NCBI GenBank assembly: GCA_024640845.1
Contig: JAHEEE010000015.1
Coordinates: forward strand, 1-64,000
Reading direction: 5' to 3'
From: Myxococcales bacterium
GTDB lineage: Bacteria; Myxococcota_A; Polyangia; Polyangiales; Houyiibacteriaceae
Length of the DNA: 64,000 nucleotides
The notes beneath the pieces are model-generated. The model ran no database searches, had not been told where the DNA came from, and worked only from the letters and a program-made list of their open reading frames with translations. The translations under genes were made by a program, and so were the position numbers. Positions 27,361 to 35,016 of this stretch are shown piece after piece. Positions within the stretch are counted from its first letter, which is position 1; the number at the start of each line of letters is the position of its first letter.

Positions 27361-27815
27361 ATCGTGACGTCTCCCAGCATGACGACCAGCACCATCCGAA
27401 CGAGAATGGCCGCGGTAACGAGGCTCAAAGTGGTTTCGAGCACGCCTTGGCGCTGATACCAAATCGCGATGAGCCCGGGAATGATGAACCCGATGATCGC
27501 GCCCTCAGTGAAAGGAGTGACTTGGCTATTCAGCCAGGCGCGAAACGCCAAGCCTACCAGGTACCCGATCAAGATGGTGAGCGCGGTTCGCCGTCGGCCG
27601 TAGACGATGGCGATCTGCGAAAGGCCCTTGAGAATGCCGAAGGTCAGGAGGGCGGCGAGCAACGTGAGCCCGACATCGATGGGCTTGTCGGCATAGAGAG
27701 CCATGTACCCGGGGACCACCATCCCTCCCGCAGCCAAGCCAAACAGCTCTCCGTACAAGAGGCTAGCCGCGAGACCGAGCCCGATCGACACGGTCAATAA
27801 CTCAATTTCTGGCAT
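27357..27815 (-). CDS. pgsC: Poly-gamma-glutamate biosynthesis protein PgsC/CapC
   Basis: 152 residues, the size of CapC/PgsC, with four or five hydrophobic segments. The N-terminal stretch GLAASLLYGELFGLAAGGMVVPGYMAL is typical for the family: GlyGly and Pro in the first hairpin. In known systems PgsC is the membrane partner of the PgsB ligase and forms the polymerase with it. The gene overlaps pgsB by 14 bases upstream and pgsW by 4 bases downstream, so all three are one operon. Confidence 0.9.
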   Translation of the reverse strand: MPEIELLTVSIGLGLAASLLYGELFGLAAGGMVVPGYMALYADKPIDVGLTLLAALLTFGILKGLSQIAIVYGRRRTALTILIGYLVGLAFRAWLNSQVTPFTEGAIIGFIIPGLIAIWYQRQGVLETTLSLVTAAILVRMVLVVMLGDVTI

Positions 27816-28998
27816 GTTCCGTCCCTCGATTGGCGAAGTATTCGGCCAGCGCCAAGCCCGGCCCCGCTATGTTCCCAAGGCCCATGACGAGCGCCGAGGT
27901 CTCGGCGAGTCCGAGCAAGATCTCGAAAATGTCGGCCGGGTGAGTCCGGTCGACGAAAACCAGGCGCGTCGGATCGAGCCCGCTCTTCACGGCCTCCCGC
28001 GCAAAGATGTACTGCCCGGTACCAAGAAGCACGACCTCGTCAGCTTGGGTCCAACCGGCGTACGATTGTGCGAGCTGCTCGGAACGGTCGGCGCGATCGG
28101 AACGGCAGTTGAACACCGCAATTCGGCGCTCGACCTCTCGGTGGCGGCGCAGCGACTGCTCCCAGATGTAGCGCGTCGAAATCGGATCGTTCGCGGCAAA
28201 TCCGTTGACGAAGACGATCCTGCGTCCAAAGAATTCGACATCTGCCTCCGTCATGGCGCCTGGGTCTGGCTTGGCGCGCCACATTCCGCGGAGGGCCGTC
28301 TCGTTGTCGACGCCGATCTCCTCGCAGACCGCGAGTGCAAGCTCGATGTTGTCTTGATGCTCGAGATACGAGAAGGCCTCGATGTCTTCTTCGGTCAACG
28401 GTTGGCTGATGTTCTCGGCGCCACGAAACTTGGTGTCGCGATCGACGCACACCTGTTGAAAGAACGCACGATGCGTGTGCTCTGCGGTCAAGAAGACGCC
28501 GCCGGTAGGCACGGTGGCTGCAAGCGCCCGAGCAACGTCGTCCTCGGTCGGCCCCATGACGTCGAGGTGGTCGGGTCGCGCGTTCGTGATGACGCCATGT
28601 GTGGAGCGGACGAGCTTCGCTTCAGAGAGCCACTGCAGCTGAGGCTGAAGGGCCATACACTCGACGACGAGCGCCTCGGCGCGCTGAGCCGCCGCCATCG
28701 TGACCGCCTGTTTCTGCTCGATGACGTTCGCACCGCCAGGACGGTAGACCGGCACCTCGCGGCCGTTCGGGAGAACGAACCGGGGAACGGTGCCCGTAGT
28801 CTTCGCAACACAGCGAATACCCGCTTCTCGAAGGCCTGCCGCGATCAGCCGTGTGACGCTGGTCTTGCCGCGCGTCCCGTTGACGTGAATCCGAATGGGA
28901 ATTCTCGAGAGGCGCCGCCGGTGCAGGGCAAACTCGAGCACCCCGAGGACGACGAGTACGCCGCACGCTGCGCAAAGAATGATGATCTCGTTAGACAC
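27802..28998 (-). CDS. pgsB: Poly-gamma-glutamate synthase PgsB/CapB
   Basis: 398 residues. An N-terminal membrane helix (residues 4-25) is followed by a Mur-ligase-like ATP site HVNGTRGKTSV (about residues 38-48). Later motifs ITNARPDHLDVMGPT and FVNGFAANDP are typical of CapB. The enzyme activates the glutamate gamma-carboxyl with ATP and elongates the amide-linked polymer at the inner membrane face. It heads the operon pgsB-pgsC-pgsW. No pgsA/capA or hydrolase gene follows. Confidence 0.92.
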   Translation of the reverse strand: MSNEIIILCAACGVLVVLGVLEFALHRRRLSRIPIRIHVNGTRGKTSVTRLIAAGLREAGIRCVAKTTGTVPRFVLPNGREVPVYRPGGANVIEQKQAVTMAAAQRAEALVVECMALQPQLQWLSEAKLVRSTHGVITNARPDHLDVMGPTEDDVARALAATVPTGGVFLTAEHTHRAFFQQVCVDRDTKFRGAENISQPLTEEDIEAFSYLEHQDNIELALAVCEEIGVDNETALRGMWRAKPDPGAMTEADVEFFGRRIVFVNGFAANDPISTRYIWEQSLRRHREVERRIAVFNCRSDRADRSEQLAQSYAGWTQADEVVLLGTGQYIFAREAVKSGLDPTRLVFVDRTHPADIFEILLGLAETSALVMGLGNIAGPGLALAEYFANRGTEHARN

Positions 28999-29184
28999 TC
29001 GCTTGGCCCCAGGCGGGATCGACGACCCCGAACCGCGCAGCTTGTACCAGCTACAAAGACGCCAGCAACCCCGCTCGGTCGCACGATTCTACAGAAGTCG
29101 AGCGCCTTCGCTCCCTGTATCTGGTCTGTTGGGAACTAGACCTTTTGGGACGAGAGCAATTGTAATCAACTGTCGGCGATCCTA

Positions 29185-29207
29185 GACACCTACACCTTTT
29201 GGGGTGC
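29185..29207. repeat. Palindromic motif, copy A of three
   Basis: GACACCTACACC followed by TTTTGGGGTGC. It differs at only two positions from the 22-base sequence at 56191-56212. The palindromic part ACACCT-TTTG-GGGTGC is less perfect than copy B. It lies about 190 bases before pgsB on its strand. Confidence 0.45.
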
Positions 29208-29234
29208 ATATAATTTTCCAAGGGTCACACCAGT

Positions 29235-29288
29235 GAGCCGGGGGCGGGCCGTGTCTGGGGGGATGCCGGCCCGCCCGCCAACCGGCTC
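29235..29288 (-). terminator. GC hairpin downstream of NSDHL-like gene
   Basis: Two-part stem: GAGCCGG (29235) with CCGGCTC (29282), and GGGCGGGCC (29242) with GGCCCGCCC (29268). It is 14 bases after the stop of the minus-strand operon ending at 29303. There is no T run directly behind it, so intrinsic termination is likely but not certain. Confidence 0.5.
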
Positions 29289-29302
29289 CTGCGGAGTCCA
29301 CG

Positions 29303-30322
29303 CTAGACAGCGCCGATGGCTTCGAGGTGCTGGCAGGTTCGCTCGATGCCTTCGTCGACGCTGACGGCCGGGTCGTAGCCGAGCTCACGGCGGGCTTTTT
29401 CGATACTGAAGTAGTGGTGGGTGCACATGTAGCGGATCGCGAAGCGCGTGAGGCCGTCTTCCGCGTTGAGCGTTCCGCCCTTGAGTGTATCGATCCCCTC
29501 TTTGATTGCCGCGATCCCGTACATCAGCGACTTCGGGACCGTGTACTTGATGGGTGGGAAACCTAGACGCGCGACGACCTTTCGCACGAAATCCCAGAAC
29601 GGCATCGGCTCGCCGTTCGTGATGAAGTACGCCGAGCCGGCGGCGACGCTTTCGACGCCATCCCTGGCTAGTGCCTCGTCGGCGAGCAGCACGGCATCGA
29701 CCAGATTCGTGACGTAGGTGTAATCCGAAAGCCAAACCCCGCGGCCGATCTGCGCACGAAGACGCCCCGCTTTCGCGTTGGCGAGGAGCGCCGGGAGAAA
29801 CCGCTGATCACCGGGACCGAAGACGACGTGAGGACGCAGCGCGCAGGTCGCAACCCCACCCTTGCCGTTGGCCTCGAGCACGACCTTCTCGGCCTGGATC
29901 TTGCTGTCGGCATAGGGAGCCTGAGAGATCGACGCATACGGCATGCTCTCGTCGCCGTTTTCGATGTCCTTGCCTTCGTAGACGACGCTGCCGGAGCTGA
30001 TGTAGATGAACCGTGATACGCCGTTGTCGCGGGCCCCCTCCAGCATGTTCTCGGTTCCACCCAAGTTGACCCCCCACACGACGTCCTCCTTGTTCCATTT
30101 CGTGTGAACGATCGAAGCGTTGTGGACGATGGTGTCGACGCCCCGGCAGCCCTCGATGACGGCCGCCTTGTCGGTGATGTCTACGCGCCGATACTCGGCT
30201 CCGTCGACCGGGCATGCGTCGGCGACGTCGAGGACGACGACGTCGTCGCCTCGAGCTTGGAGGCCACGCGCAATCGCCGCGCCCAGGAAGCCGCAGCCTC
30301 CCGTCACCAAGCTCACGGTCAT
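29303..30322 (-). CDS. NSDHL/Erg26-like 3beta-hydroxysteroid dehydrogenase (C4-decarboxylase type)
   Basis: An extended SDR of 339 residues. TGGCGFLG (7-14) is the NAD(P) loop, and Tyr137/Lys141 of YADSK with Ser110-111 in ISSGSVVY are catalytic. FGPGDQRFLPALL, DYTYVTNLVDAVLLA and ITNGEPMPFWDFVRKV follow the 3beta-HSD/NSDHL family closely. Family members oxidise the 3-hydroxyl of 4-carboxysterols, with decarboxylation at C4 (Erg26, SdmB) or other 3beta-hydroxysteroids. Last gene of the TetR-led operon, 3 bases after the oxygenase gene. The sterol role is inferred from that context and the CYP51 operon. Confidence 0.8.
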   Translation of the reverse strand: MTVSLVTGGCGFLGAAIARGLQARGDDVVVLDVADACPVDGAEYRRVDITDKAAVIEGCRGVDTIVHNASIVHTKWNKEDVVWGVNLGGTENMLEGARDNGVSRFIYISSGSVVYEGKDIENGDESMPYASISQAPYADSKIQAEKVVLEANGKGGVATCALRPHVVFGPGDQRFLPALLANAKAGRLRAQIGRGVWLSDYTYVTNLVDAVLLADEALARDGVESVAAGSAYFITNGEPMPFWDFVRKVVARLGFPPIKYTVPKSLMYGIAAIKEGIDTLKGGTLNAEDGLTRFAIRYMCTHHYFSIEKARRELGYDPAVSVDEGIERTCQHLEAIGAV

Positions 30323-30325
30323 GGT

Positions 30326-31000
30326 CTACTCCACGGTTCCAAAGATGATGTCCGGCAGCGGCGTGACCGCTGCGTAATTGCCAGAGAGCATGCTGTGGTG
30401 ATGCCGATCGTGTTTCGCAGCGAGGACGCCCAGGGTCTTGAATGGGAACCTGGGGTAATCGACACCTGCATGGTTGAGGATCATGAGCGCGGTGTACGTG
30501 GTGAATATCGCCGCCAGGGTGTAGATGTGCACGCCTCCGACGAGCGCCACGGAGCCGAAGAAGAGACCCAAGCCGAGGACGGTCTCGACGGGATGTAGGA
30601 GCAGACTGTCGATGAAGCGCGGATTGCGCGCAGCGTGATGAACGGAGTGCACACCGCGTAGGATCTTCCATTCGTGGAAGAGATAGCGATGCATGAAGTA
30701 ATAGCCGAAGTCGTAGATCAAAATGACCGTGGCAGTCTCGAGCACATAGCGCCAGGCTGGAATCGCGCGGTCGTAGTAGAGGTAGTCGCCGAGGCCAAAC
30801 ATCACCGAAAAGATCAAGGTGACCGACACGCTGATGTTGAGGGCGACTCTGTACCTGAGCTCGCGGTCGCTCACGGAGCGATGGGGATCATCGCTGATCA
30901 TGTACGGCTGCGCTGCGGGCGAGCGATACGTGAAGACCAGCGCGAGCTGAGCCAAACCGGCTGAGGCATAGCTGATCAGAATGACGAGCAAGACCTTCAT
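30326..31000 (-). CDS. Sterol-desaturase/fatty-acid-hydroxylase superfamily membrane oxygenase
   Basis: 224 residues, multi-pass, with the complete histidine box set for a diiron centre: HRYLFH (104-109), HSVHH (118-122) and HDRHHH (197-202), plus His177 in NHAGVD. This is PF04116, which includes C4-methyl oxidase (Erg25), C5-desaturase (Erg3), C25-hydroxylase and carotenoid/fatty acid hydroxylases. Neighbours are a membrane-tailed ferredoxin reductase (3-base gap) and an NSDHL-like dehydrogenase, which favour the C4-methyl oxidase role. The motifs alone do not decide between those activities. Confidence 0.85.
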   Translation of the reverse strand: MKVLLVILISYASAGLAQLALVFTYRSPAAQPYMISDDPHRSVSDRELRYRVALNISVSVTLIFSVMFGLGDYLYYDRAIPAWRYVLETATVILIYDFGYYFMHRYLFHEWKILRGVHSVHHAARNPRFIDSLLLHPVETVLGLGLFFGSVALVGGVHIYTLAAIFTTYTALMILNHAGVDYPRFPFKTLGVLAAKHDRHHHSMLSGNYAAVTPLPDIIFGTVE

Positions 31001-31002
31001 GA

Positions 31003-32166
31003 CTATTGCACCAATCTCAGAACGAGTGTTCCTGCGACCATGAAGGCAAACACAGTCGCCGCAGCAAGCCTAGACCAAGCCTTGCTGTACGAAGACTTCA
31101 CTGCGGACGCCGCACGAAACGAAGTCGAATCGGCGTCCAGCTCGAGAGGGTCGGCGCTCGCCGGTACGCTTTGGCACAAGAGGGCCACGCCTCTCTCGAC
31201 GTCTCGTTCAGAGAGCGCTTCGTGCGCTCTCATGTGGACTTTGCCCGTCTTGACGGCGGACATACAGGACCCGCAGAAGCCGGACTCGCAGGAGTGCGCT
31301 GGGTTCAGTCCGGCCGCTTGAGCGCACTCGAGAAGCGTCTTGCCTTCGACGTATGGCACCGTGCGCGAGCGACCGCCTAGCCAAAGACTGAAGGTCTCGG
31401 GCGCATCCAGGGACTCGAGGTCGACGACGGTCGGTGCAGCGCGATCCGGATCCGCAGGAGAGACGAAGCGCTCGATGTAGATGAGCTCTTCGTGCACTCC
31501 GGCGTCGCCGAGCGTTCGTTCAACTAGCTCCATGAACGGCTCGGGGCCGCAGATGTAGTACTCCGCGATATCCGTGCGAGGAAGAAGCGCGACGATGTCA
31601 TGGGCCGTGAGGTATCCGCCGTCGGCGTCGACGTGATGATGCAACTCGAATCGATCGGGATGGCGTTGGGCGAGACGCTCTAGCTCGTCGCCATAGATCA
31701 CCGACTCGCGCGCCTGGTTCGCGTAGAGGAGCGTCACGAATCGCCTCGTGGTCACCAGGGCGCTCTTCAACAGCGACATGATCGGTGTGATGCCGCTCCC
31801 CCCAGCAAACAAACAGAGCGGCGTACTGGTCCTCGTCTCCGGATCCAAGACGAAGCGCCCCTCCGGCACGCTTGTGAGCAGGAAGTCACCGACCTTCACG
31901 TTGTCGTTGAGCCAGTTGGAGACGCGGCCTCCGTCGACGCGTTTAACCCCGATTTTCATGGTCTCCCCGGTCTCTGGGCAGCTCGCGAGTGAATAGCACC
32001 GTGTGATCTCGAAGTCGTCCCACGGCAGCTTGAACGTCAGATGCTGGCCCGCTCTGTAGCGGTACGCTTGGGCGAGGTGCGGGGGAACACGGAGCTCGAA
32101 CGAGCTACACTCTGGGGTCTCGACAATGACGGCCGACACTTCCAGCTCGTGGAACTCGACGCTCAT
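31003..32166 (-). CDS. FAD/2Fe-2S oxygenase reductase with C-terminal membrane tail
   Basis: 387 residues from ATG 32166, whose ATGA overlaps the TetR stop. Order: FAD domain (RCYSL, 56-60), NAD(P)H domain (GGSGITP, 122-128; YYICGPEPFM, 203-212), then a plant-type 2Fe-2S domain with Cys293, 298, 301 and 331. This is the KshB/PaaE order. The last 23 residues (about 365-387) are a hydrophobic helix, which would tether the reductase to the membrane beside the oxygenase encoded next. It most likely passes electrons from NAD(P)H to that diiron enzyme. Confidence 0.88.
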   Translation of the reverse strand: MSVEFHELEVSAVIVETPECSSFELRVPPHLAQAYRYRAGQHLTFKLPWDDFEITRCYSLASCPETGETMKIGVKRVDGGRVSNWLNDNVKVGDFLLTSVPEGRFVLDPETRTSTPLCLFAGGSGITPIMSLLKSALVTTRRFVTLLYANQARESVIYGDELERLAQRHPDRFELHHHVDADGGYLTAHDIVALLPRTDIAEYYICGPEPFMELVERTLGDAGVHEELIYIERFVSPADPDRAAPTVVDLESLDAPETFSLWLGGRSRTVPYVEGKTLLECAQAAGLNPAHSCESGFCGSCMSAVKTGKVHMRAHEALSERDVERGVALLCQSVPASADPLELDADSTSFRAASAVKSSYSKAWSRLAAATVFAFMVAGTLVLRLVQ

Positions 32167-32846
32167 GCTTCTGCCCCGAGGCCCGCGGCTGCGAGCGCCA
32201 CACTGAGTCGCTCCGGCTTGCAATAGCTCCGTAGCAGATGCCGGAGCGCCGCGTCCACGACCCGCTCGGGGTCGTCCTTGCAGTCGCCGTCCATCCACAT
32301 CGCAAGACGTACCTGTTGGCAAGCGATCACCATCCGCGCCATCAACTCGGGATCTTCATCGACGAAGTCGCCGGCCTCGATACCTTGCCGGAAGAGCGAG
32401 GCGAACTGCGCGAGGCCCATCCCGAGCCCCTCGACTTGCTCGGGGCTCCGCAACAGCTCGATCGTCGACCATGCCGTTACTTCCTTGAGCTGCATCTTGG
32501 TGTAGTCGCGCCGGTCCATGAAGAACCGAAGCTGCATGCGCGTACCGTCGATTAGGGTCTCCAATGGGGACGCTTCTCGGGTGACGACTTCCTGCGCGAG
32601 CAGCATGACTTCGTTGAGCCTTCGGCGGTGCACCGCGCGGTAGATCTCCCATTTAGACTCGAAGACGCTGTAGAGGGTCGTCAGGGACAGGCCCGACTCG
32701 GCCGCGATGCGCTGGACCTTCGTCGCCTCGTATCCCTCCTCCCCAAAGACACGCTCGGCAGCGTCGAGGACCGCCTCACGATAGAGCTCGCGCTTCTTGT
32801 CCTTCAGGCTTTTCTGCCTCTTTTCGTGGGCAATCGCCGTGGGCAT
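32163..32846 (-). CDS. TetR-family regulator, leads the reductase/oxygenase/NSDHL operon
   Basis: 227 residues. Helix-turn-helix at 30-65: VFGEEGYEATKVQRIAAESGLSLTTLYSVF, with the recognition helix SLTTLYSVF. The C-terminal ligand domain is helical and variable. The recognition helix is nearly the same as in the TetR protein at 49137 (SLGTLYSVF). The gene begins 9 bases from the palindrome cluster at 32855-32891, which is probably its own operator. It likely represses the operon until a lipid or acyl-CoA ligand is bound. Confidence 0.88.
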   Translation of the reverse strand: MPTAIAHEKRQKSLKDKKRELYREAVLDAAERVFGEEGYEATKVQRIAAESGLSLTTLYSVFESKWEIYRAVHRRRLNEVMLLAQEVVTREASPLETLIDGTRMQLRFFMDRRDYTKMQLKEVTAWSTIELLRSPEQVEGLGMGLAQFASLFRQGIEAGDFVDEDPELMARMVIACQQVRLAMWMDGDCKDDPERVVDAALRHLLRSYCKPERLSVALAAAGLGAEA

Positions 32847-32854
32847 GACTGCGG

Positions 32855-32891
32855 CAGAATGATAGTGTGGAAAACCAGAATGTCAATTCTG
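32855..32891. promoter_or_regulatory. Probable TetR operator O1
   Basis: Palindrome CAGAAT-GTCA-ATTCTG at 32876-32891 with an additional half-site CAGAAT at 32855, exactly 21 bases before the first. The same arrangement occurs at 36310-36346. It sits directly upstream of the TetR gene starting at 32846. Confidence 0.65.
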
Positions 32892-32895
32892 ATTC

Positions 32896-34119
32896 CTAGC
32901 GCCGATCCTCGTCGGGGATGTCTGCGATCTTGATGACCGACATTTCGGGGTCGAGATCGGTCTCGGCGAGAAGTGTGCGGAGCACGACCTGGCCCCGGCG
33001 GCGTCCCTCGGTGCAGATCCAATTTTTCACGCCGGGATTTTCCTTACTGGCGTAGATGCGAAACGAGCCATCGTCGTCGAAAACGGTCTGCCGGTTGTTG
33101 AGAGCGACGGGGTGGTGACGGTAGTCGCCGGCGCACAGGTAGTGATCGAACACCTGGCACGACCAGTATCGGCATGGAACGTCTTTGCCCGACACCACGA
33201 TTGCCTCGTCATCCGCGAGCTTGTACGAGACGCCAGCATAGCCGATCCCCGGGCCCGGCAGGTTGTTCGCGACCACCTTCGGGTCGATCATGTCGAAGAC
33301 TTCGTCCGGGGTGTACGCGTCGTGCCGCTCTTCGTCGACGACGAGCTTTCCGTCCTCGCCGATTCGCGTCGGCGTCGAGTTGTCGTCTTGGTCGAATGCG
33401 ATCGTGCTCATCCCGGTGATCGCCGAGACACCGAGGCCCGCATCGACGGTGTCTTCGAGGAACGAGATGATCCTGTCCAGGCCCGCACGAAGGTCCTTTT
33501 CGCCATACTCCGCCGGAGCAGGAAGGTCTTTGGTGCATCGGACGTCCATAATCGCCGCGCTGTACTTGCCCTTGTCGACCTCGATGACGCGCTCTGGGAA
33601 GTACTGCCGCGTCATGATGAACGGGTCCGCGCCTTTGAGCTCGAGCCAGTTTTTCGCTCCTTCGGGACGCGTGTCGCTGATGTGGATCGTTGCGACCTGA
33701 ACACCATCGTCATCCTCGAACTCGATGTCTTTGTCGATCAGGTAGCTCACCATCAAGCGCATGCCATCTTCGTCGCTCGCGTAGACGACAATCGAAAAGA
33801 AGATGTCGTCGCCGCGGCGGATCGTGAACTCGTACGACAGCGACTCGTCGAGCTTGGCGTCGTGATACAGCGTGTCCGGGCCATCGCCGACGAAGCTGCG
33901 CGTTGGCGTGAACATGCGCGTGAGGGCGGGGTGAGCGCGATCCGCTTCCATCTCGAGCTCGTAACCAGCCCCGACGAGGGAGGCCAGATAGCGAAAACCA
34001 TCTGCTCGCTCACGCGCGCTTCTCGCGCCGATCGGGCCTACGATCTTCTCGCCAACCTCCTTCAGGCGATCGGCAAAGCGGTTCCACGCGGCTTGGCTTG
34101 CTGTGATTTCATCAGACAT
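32896..34119 (-). CDS. DUF1214-domain protein
   Basis: 407 residues, no signal peptide. The C-terminal third (SYKLADDEAIVVSGKDVPCRYWSCQVFD...RQTVFDDDGSFRIYASKENPGVKNWI) has the DUF1214 pattern, often found with DUF1254 in proteins of unknown function. The start overlaps the SDR stop by 8 bases, so the two genes are translationally coupled. Similar genes often sit beside sulfotransferase and SDR genes in steroid- or lipid-degrading bacteria (from memory); a function cannot be given. Confidence 0.75.
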   Translation of the reverse strand: MSDEITASQAAWNRFADRLKEVGEKIVGPIGARSARERADGFRYLASLVGAGYELEMEADRAHPALTRMFTPTRSFVGDGPDTLYHDAKLDESLSYEFTIRRGDDIFFSIVVYASDEDGMRLMVSYLIDKDIEFEDDDGVQVATIHISDTRPEGAKNWLELKGADPFIMTRQYFPERVIEVDKGKYSAAIMDVRCTKDLPAPAEYGEKDLRAGLDRIISFLEDTVDAGLGVSAITGMSTIAFDQDDNSTPTRIGEDGKLVVDEERHDAYTPDEVFDMIDPKVVANNLPGPGIGYAGVSYKLADDEAIVVSGKDVPCRYWSCQVFDHYLCAGDYRHHPVALNNRQTVFDDDGSFRIYASKENPGVKNWICTEGRRRGQVVLRTLLAETDLDPEMSVIKIADIPDEDRR

Positions 34120-34993
34120 CGGGTTTCTCCGGGAAGCCCCACTTGTACATGCCGCGCAGAATCCGCTCAGCGAGCTTGTTCGGCATCATAGAGAATATTT
34201 GCACAGCGGTGCCGGCGGACCGTGGCGCAAAATAGCGGGGCTTTGGGTGGGCGACCGACGCCGCCTTCCAGATCACATTGGCGACCTCGTCGGAGGAGAT
34301 AGCACTTTCGAGCTGTTGCCGCGCGAAGTGCTCGAGGTTGTCCTGGAGCTCGCGGTAAGGGTTGTTCGGGTCCTCTCTCGTGTGCCTTCCGGCCTCGATA
34401 CTGTTCTCGTGAATCGGTGTATCGACGAAGCCTGGAACGACGACGGTAGACTGGATGTTCCAAGGTGCCAGCTCGATACGTATGCTTGAGCTCATGGCCT
34501 CCATGCCTCCCTTCGTCGCGGCGTAGGCGGAGACGAACGGTGCTCCGATGTCGCGCGTCAAGGAGCTGACGTTGACTATTCGGCCCCCGCCTCGTTCACG
34601 CATGCTTGGGGTCAGCTCGCTTATCAACTGCATGCCCGAGAGCAGATTGACGTCGAACACGTGGCGGAGCTGATCGCGATCGAGCTGCTCGAGCGCGTAC
34701 GGCGGCCCATATCCAGCATTGTTGACGAGAACGTCGACGTGGCCGTAGGCCGCGAGTGCCTGGTCCACAAGCCTTGAGGTCTCGGCGGCGTCGCTGAGGT
34801 CGGTCGGCACGACAAGTGCGAGCCCACCATCTTGTCTGATCTCGGCGGCTACCCGGTCGAGCAAATCCTTGCGGCGCGCGGCCAGTACGACTGCGTAGCC
34901 CTCTTTCGCGAACCGCCGCCCGGTGGCCTCTCCGATCCCGGACGAGGCGCCGGTGACGATTGCGACCTTGGTACTTGGATTCTCCACTTTCAT
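34112..34993 (-). CDS. Short-chain dehydrogenase/reductase
   Basis: 293 residues: TGASSGIGEATG near the N-terminus, NNAGYG, Ser in NVSSLTRD, and Tyr/Lys in YAATK. PGFVDTP is the following loop. The length and the C-terminal extension (YFAPRSAGTAVQIFSMMPNKLAERI) resemble SDRs of the lipid/hydroxysteroid group. First gene of a two-gene unit with the DUF1214 gene; divergent from the sulfotransferase at 35017. It is a candidate for the missing 3-keto-sterol reductase (Erg27-type) but without specific evidence. Confidence 0.85.
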   Translation of the reverse strand: MKVENPSTKVAIVTGASSGIGEATGRRFAKEGYAVVLAARRKDLLDRVAAEIRQDGGLALVVPTDLSDAAETSRLVDQALAAYGHVDVLVNNAGYGPPYALEQLDRDQLRHVFDVNLLSGMQLISELTPSMRERGGGRIVNVSSLTRDIGAPFVSAYAATKGGMEAMSSSIRIELAPWNIQSTVVVPGFVDTPIHENSIEAGRHTREDPNNPYRELQDNLEHFARQQLESAISSDEVANVIWKAASVAHPKPRYFAPRSAGTAVQIFSMMPNKLAERILRGMYKWGFPEKPDV

Positions 34994-35016
34994 CGGGACT
35001 CCGGATTTTGCCGGCT

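Larger units (their letters stand above)
28999..29302. other. Non-coding interval, 304 bases, upstream of pgsB
   Basis: Contains the presumed pgsB promoter on the minus strand, an AT-rich box (TATAAT at 29209), motif copy A, and a GC hairpin at 29235. Nothing in it looks coding. Confidence 0.6.

Noticed and set aside
27703-29139. 478-codon open frame on the plus strand
   Set aside because: Antisense to pgsB and pgsC, which have clear family motifs.
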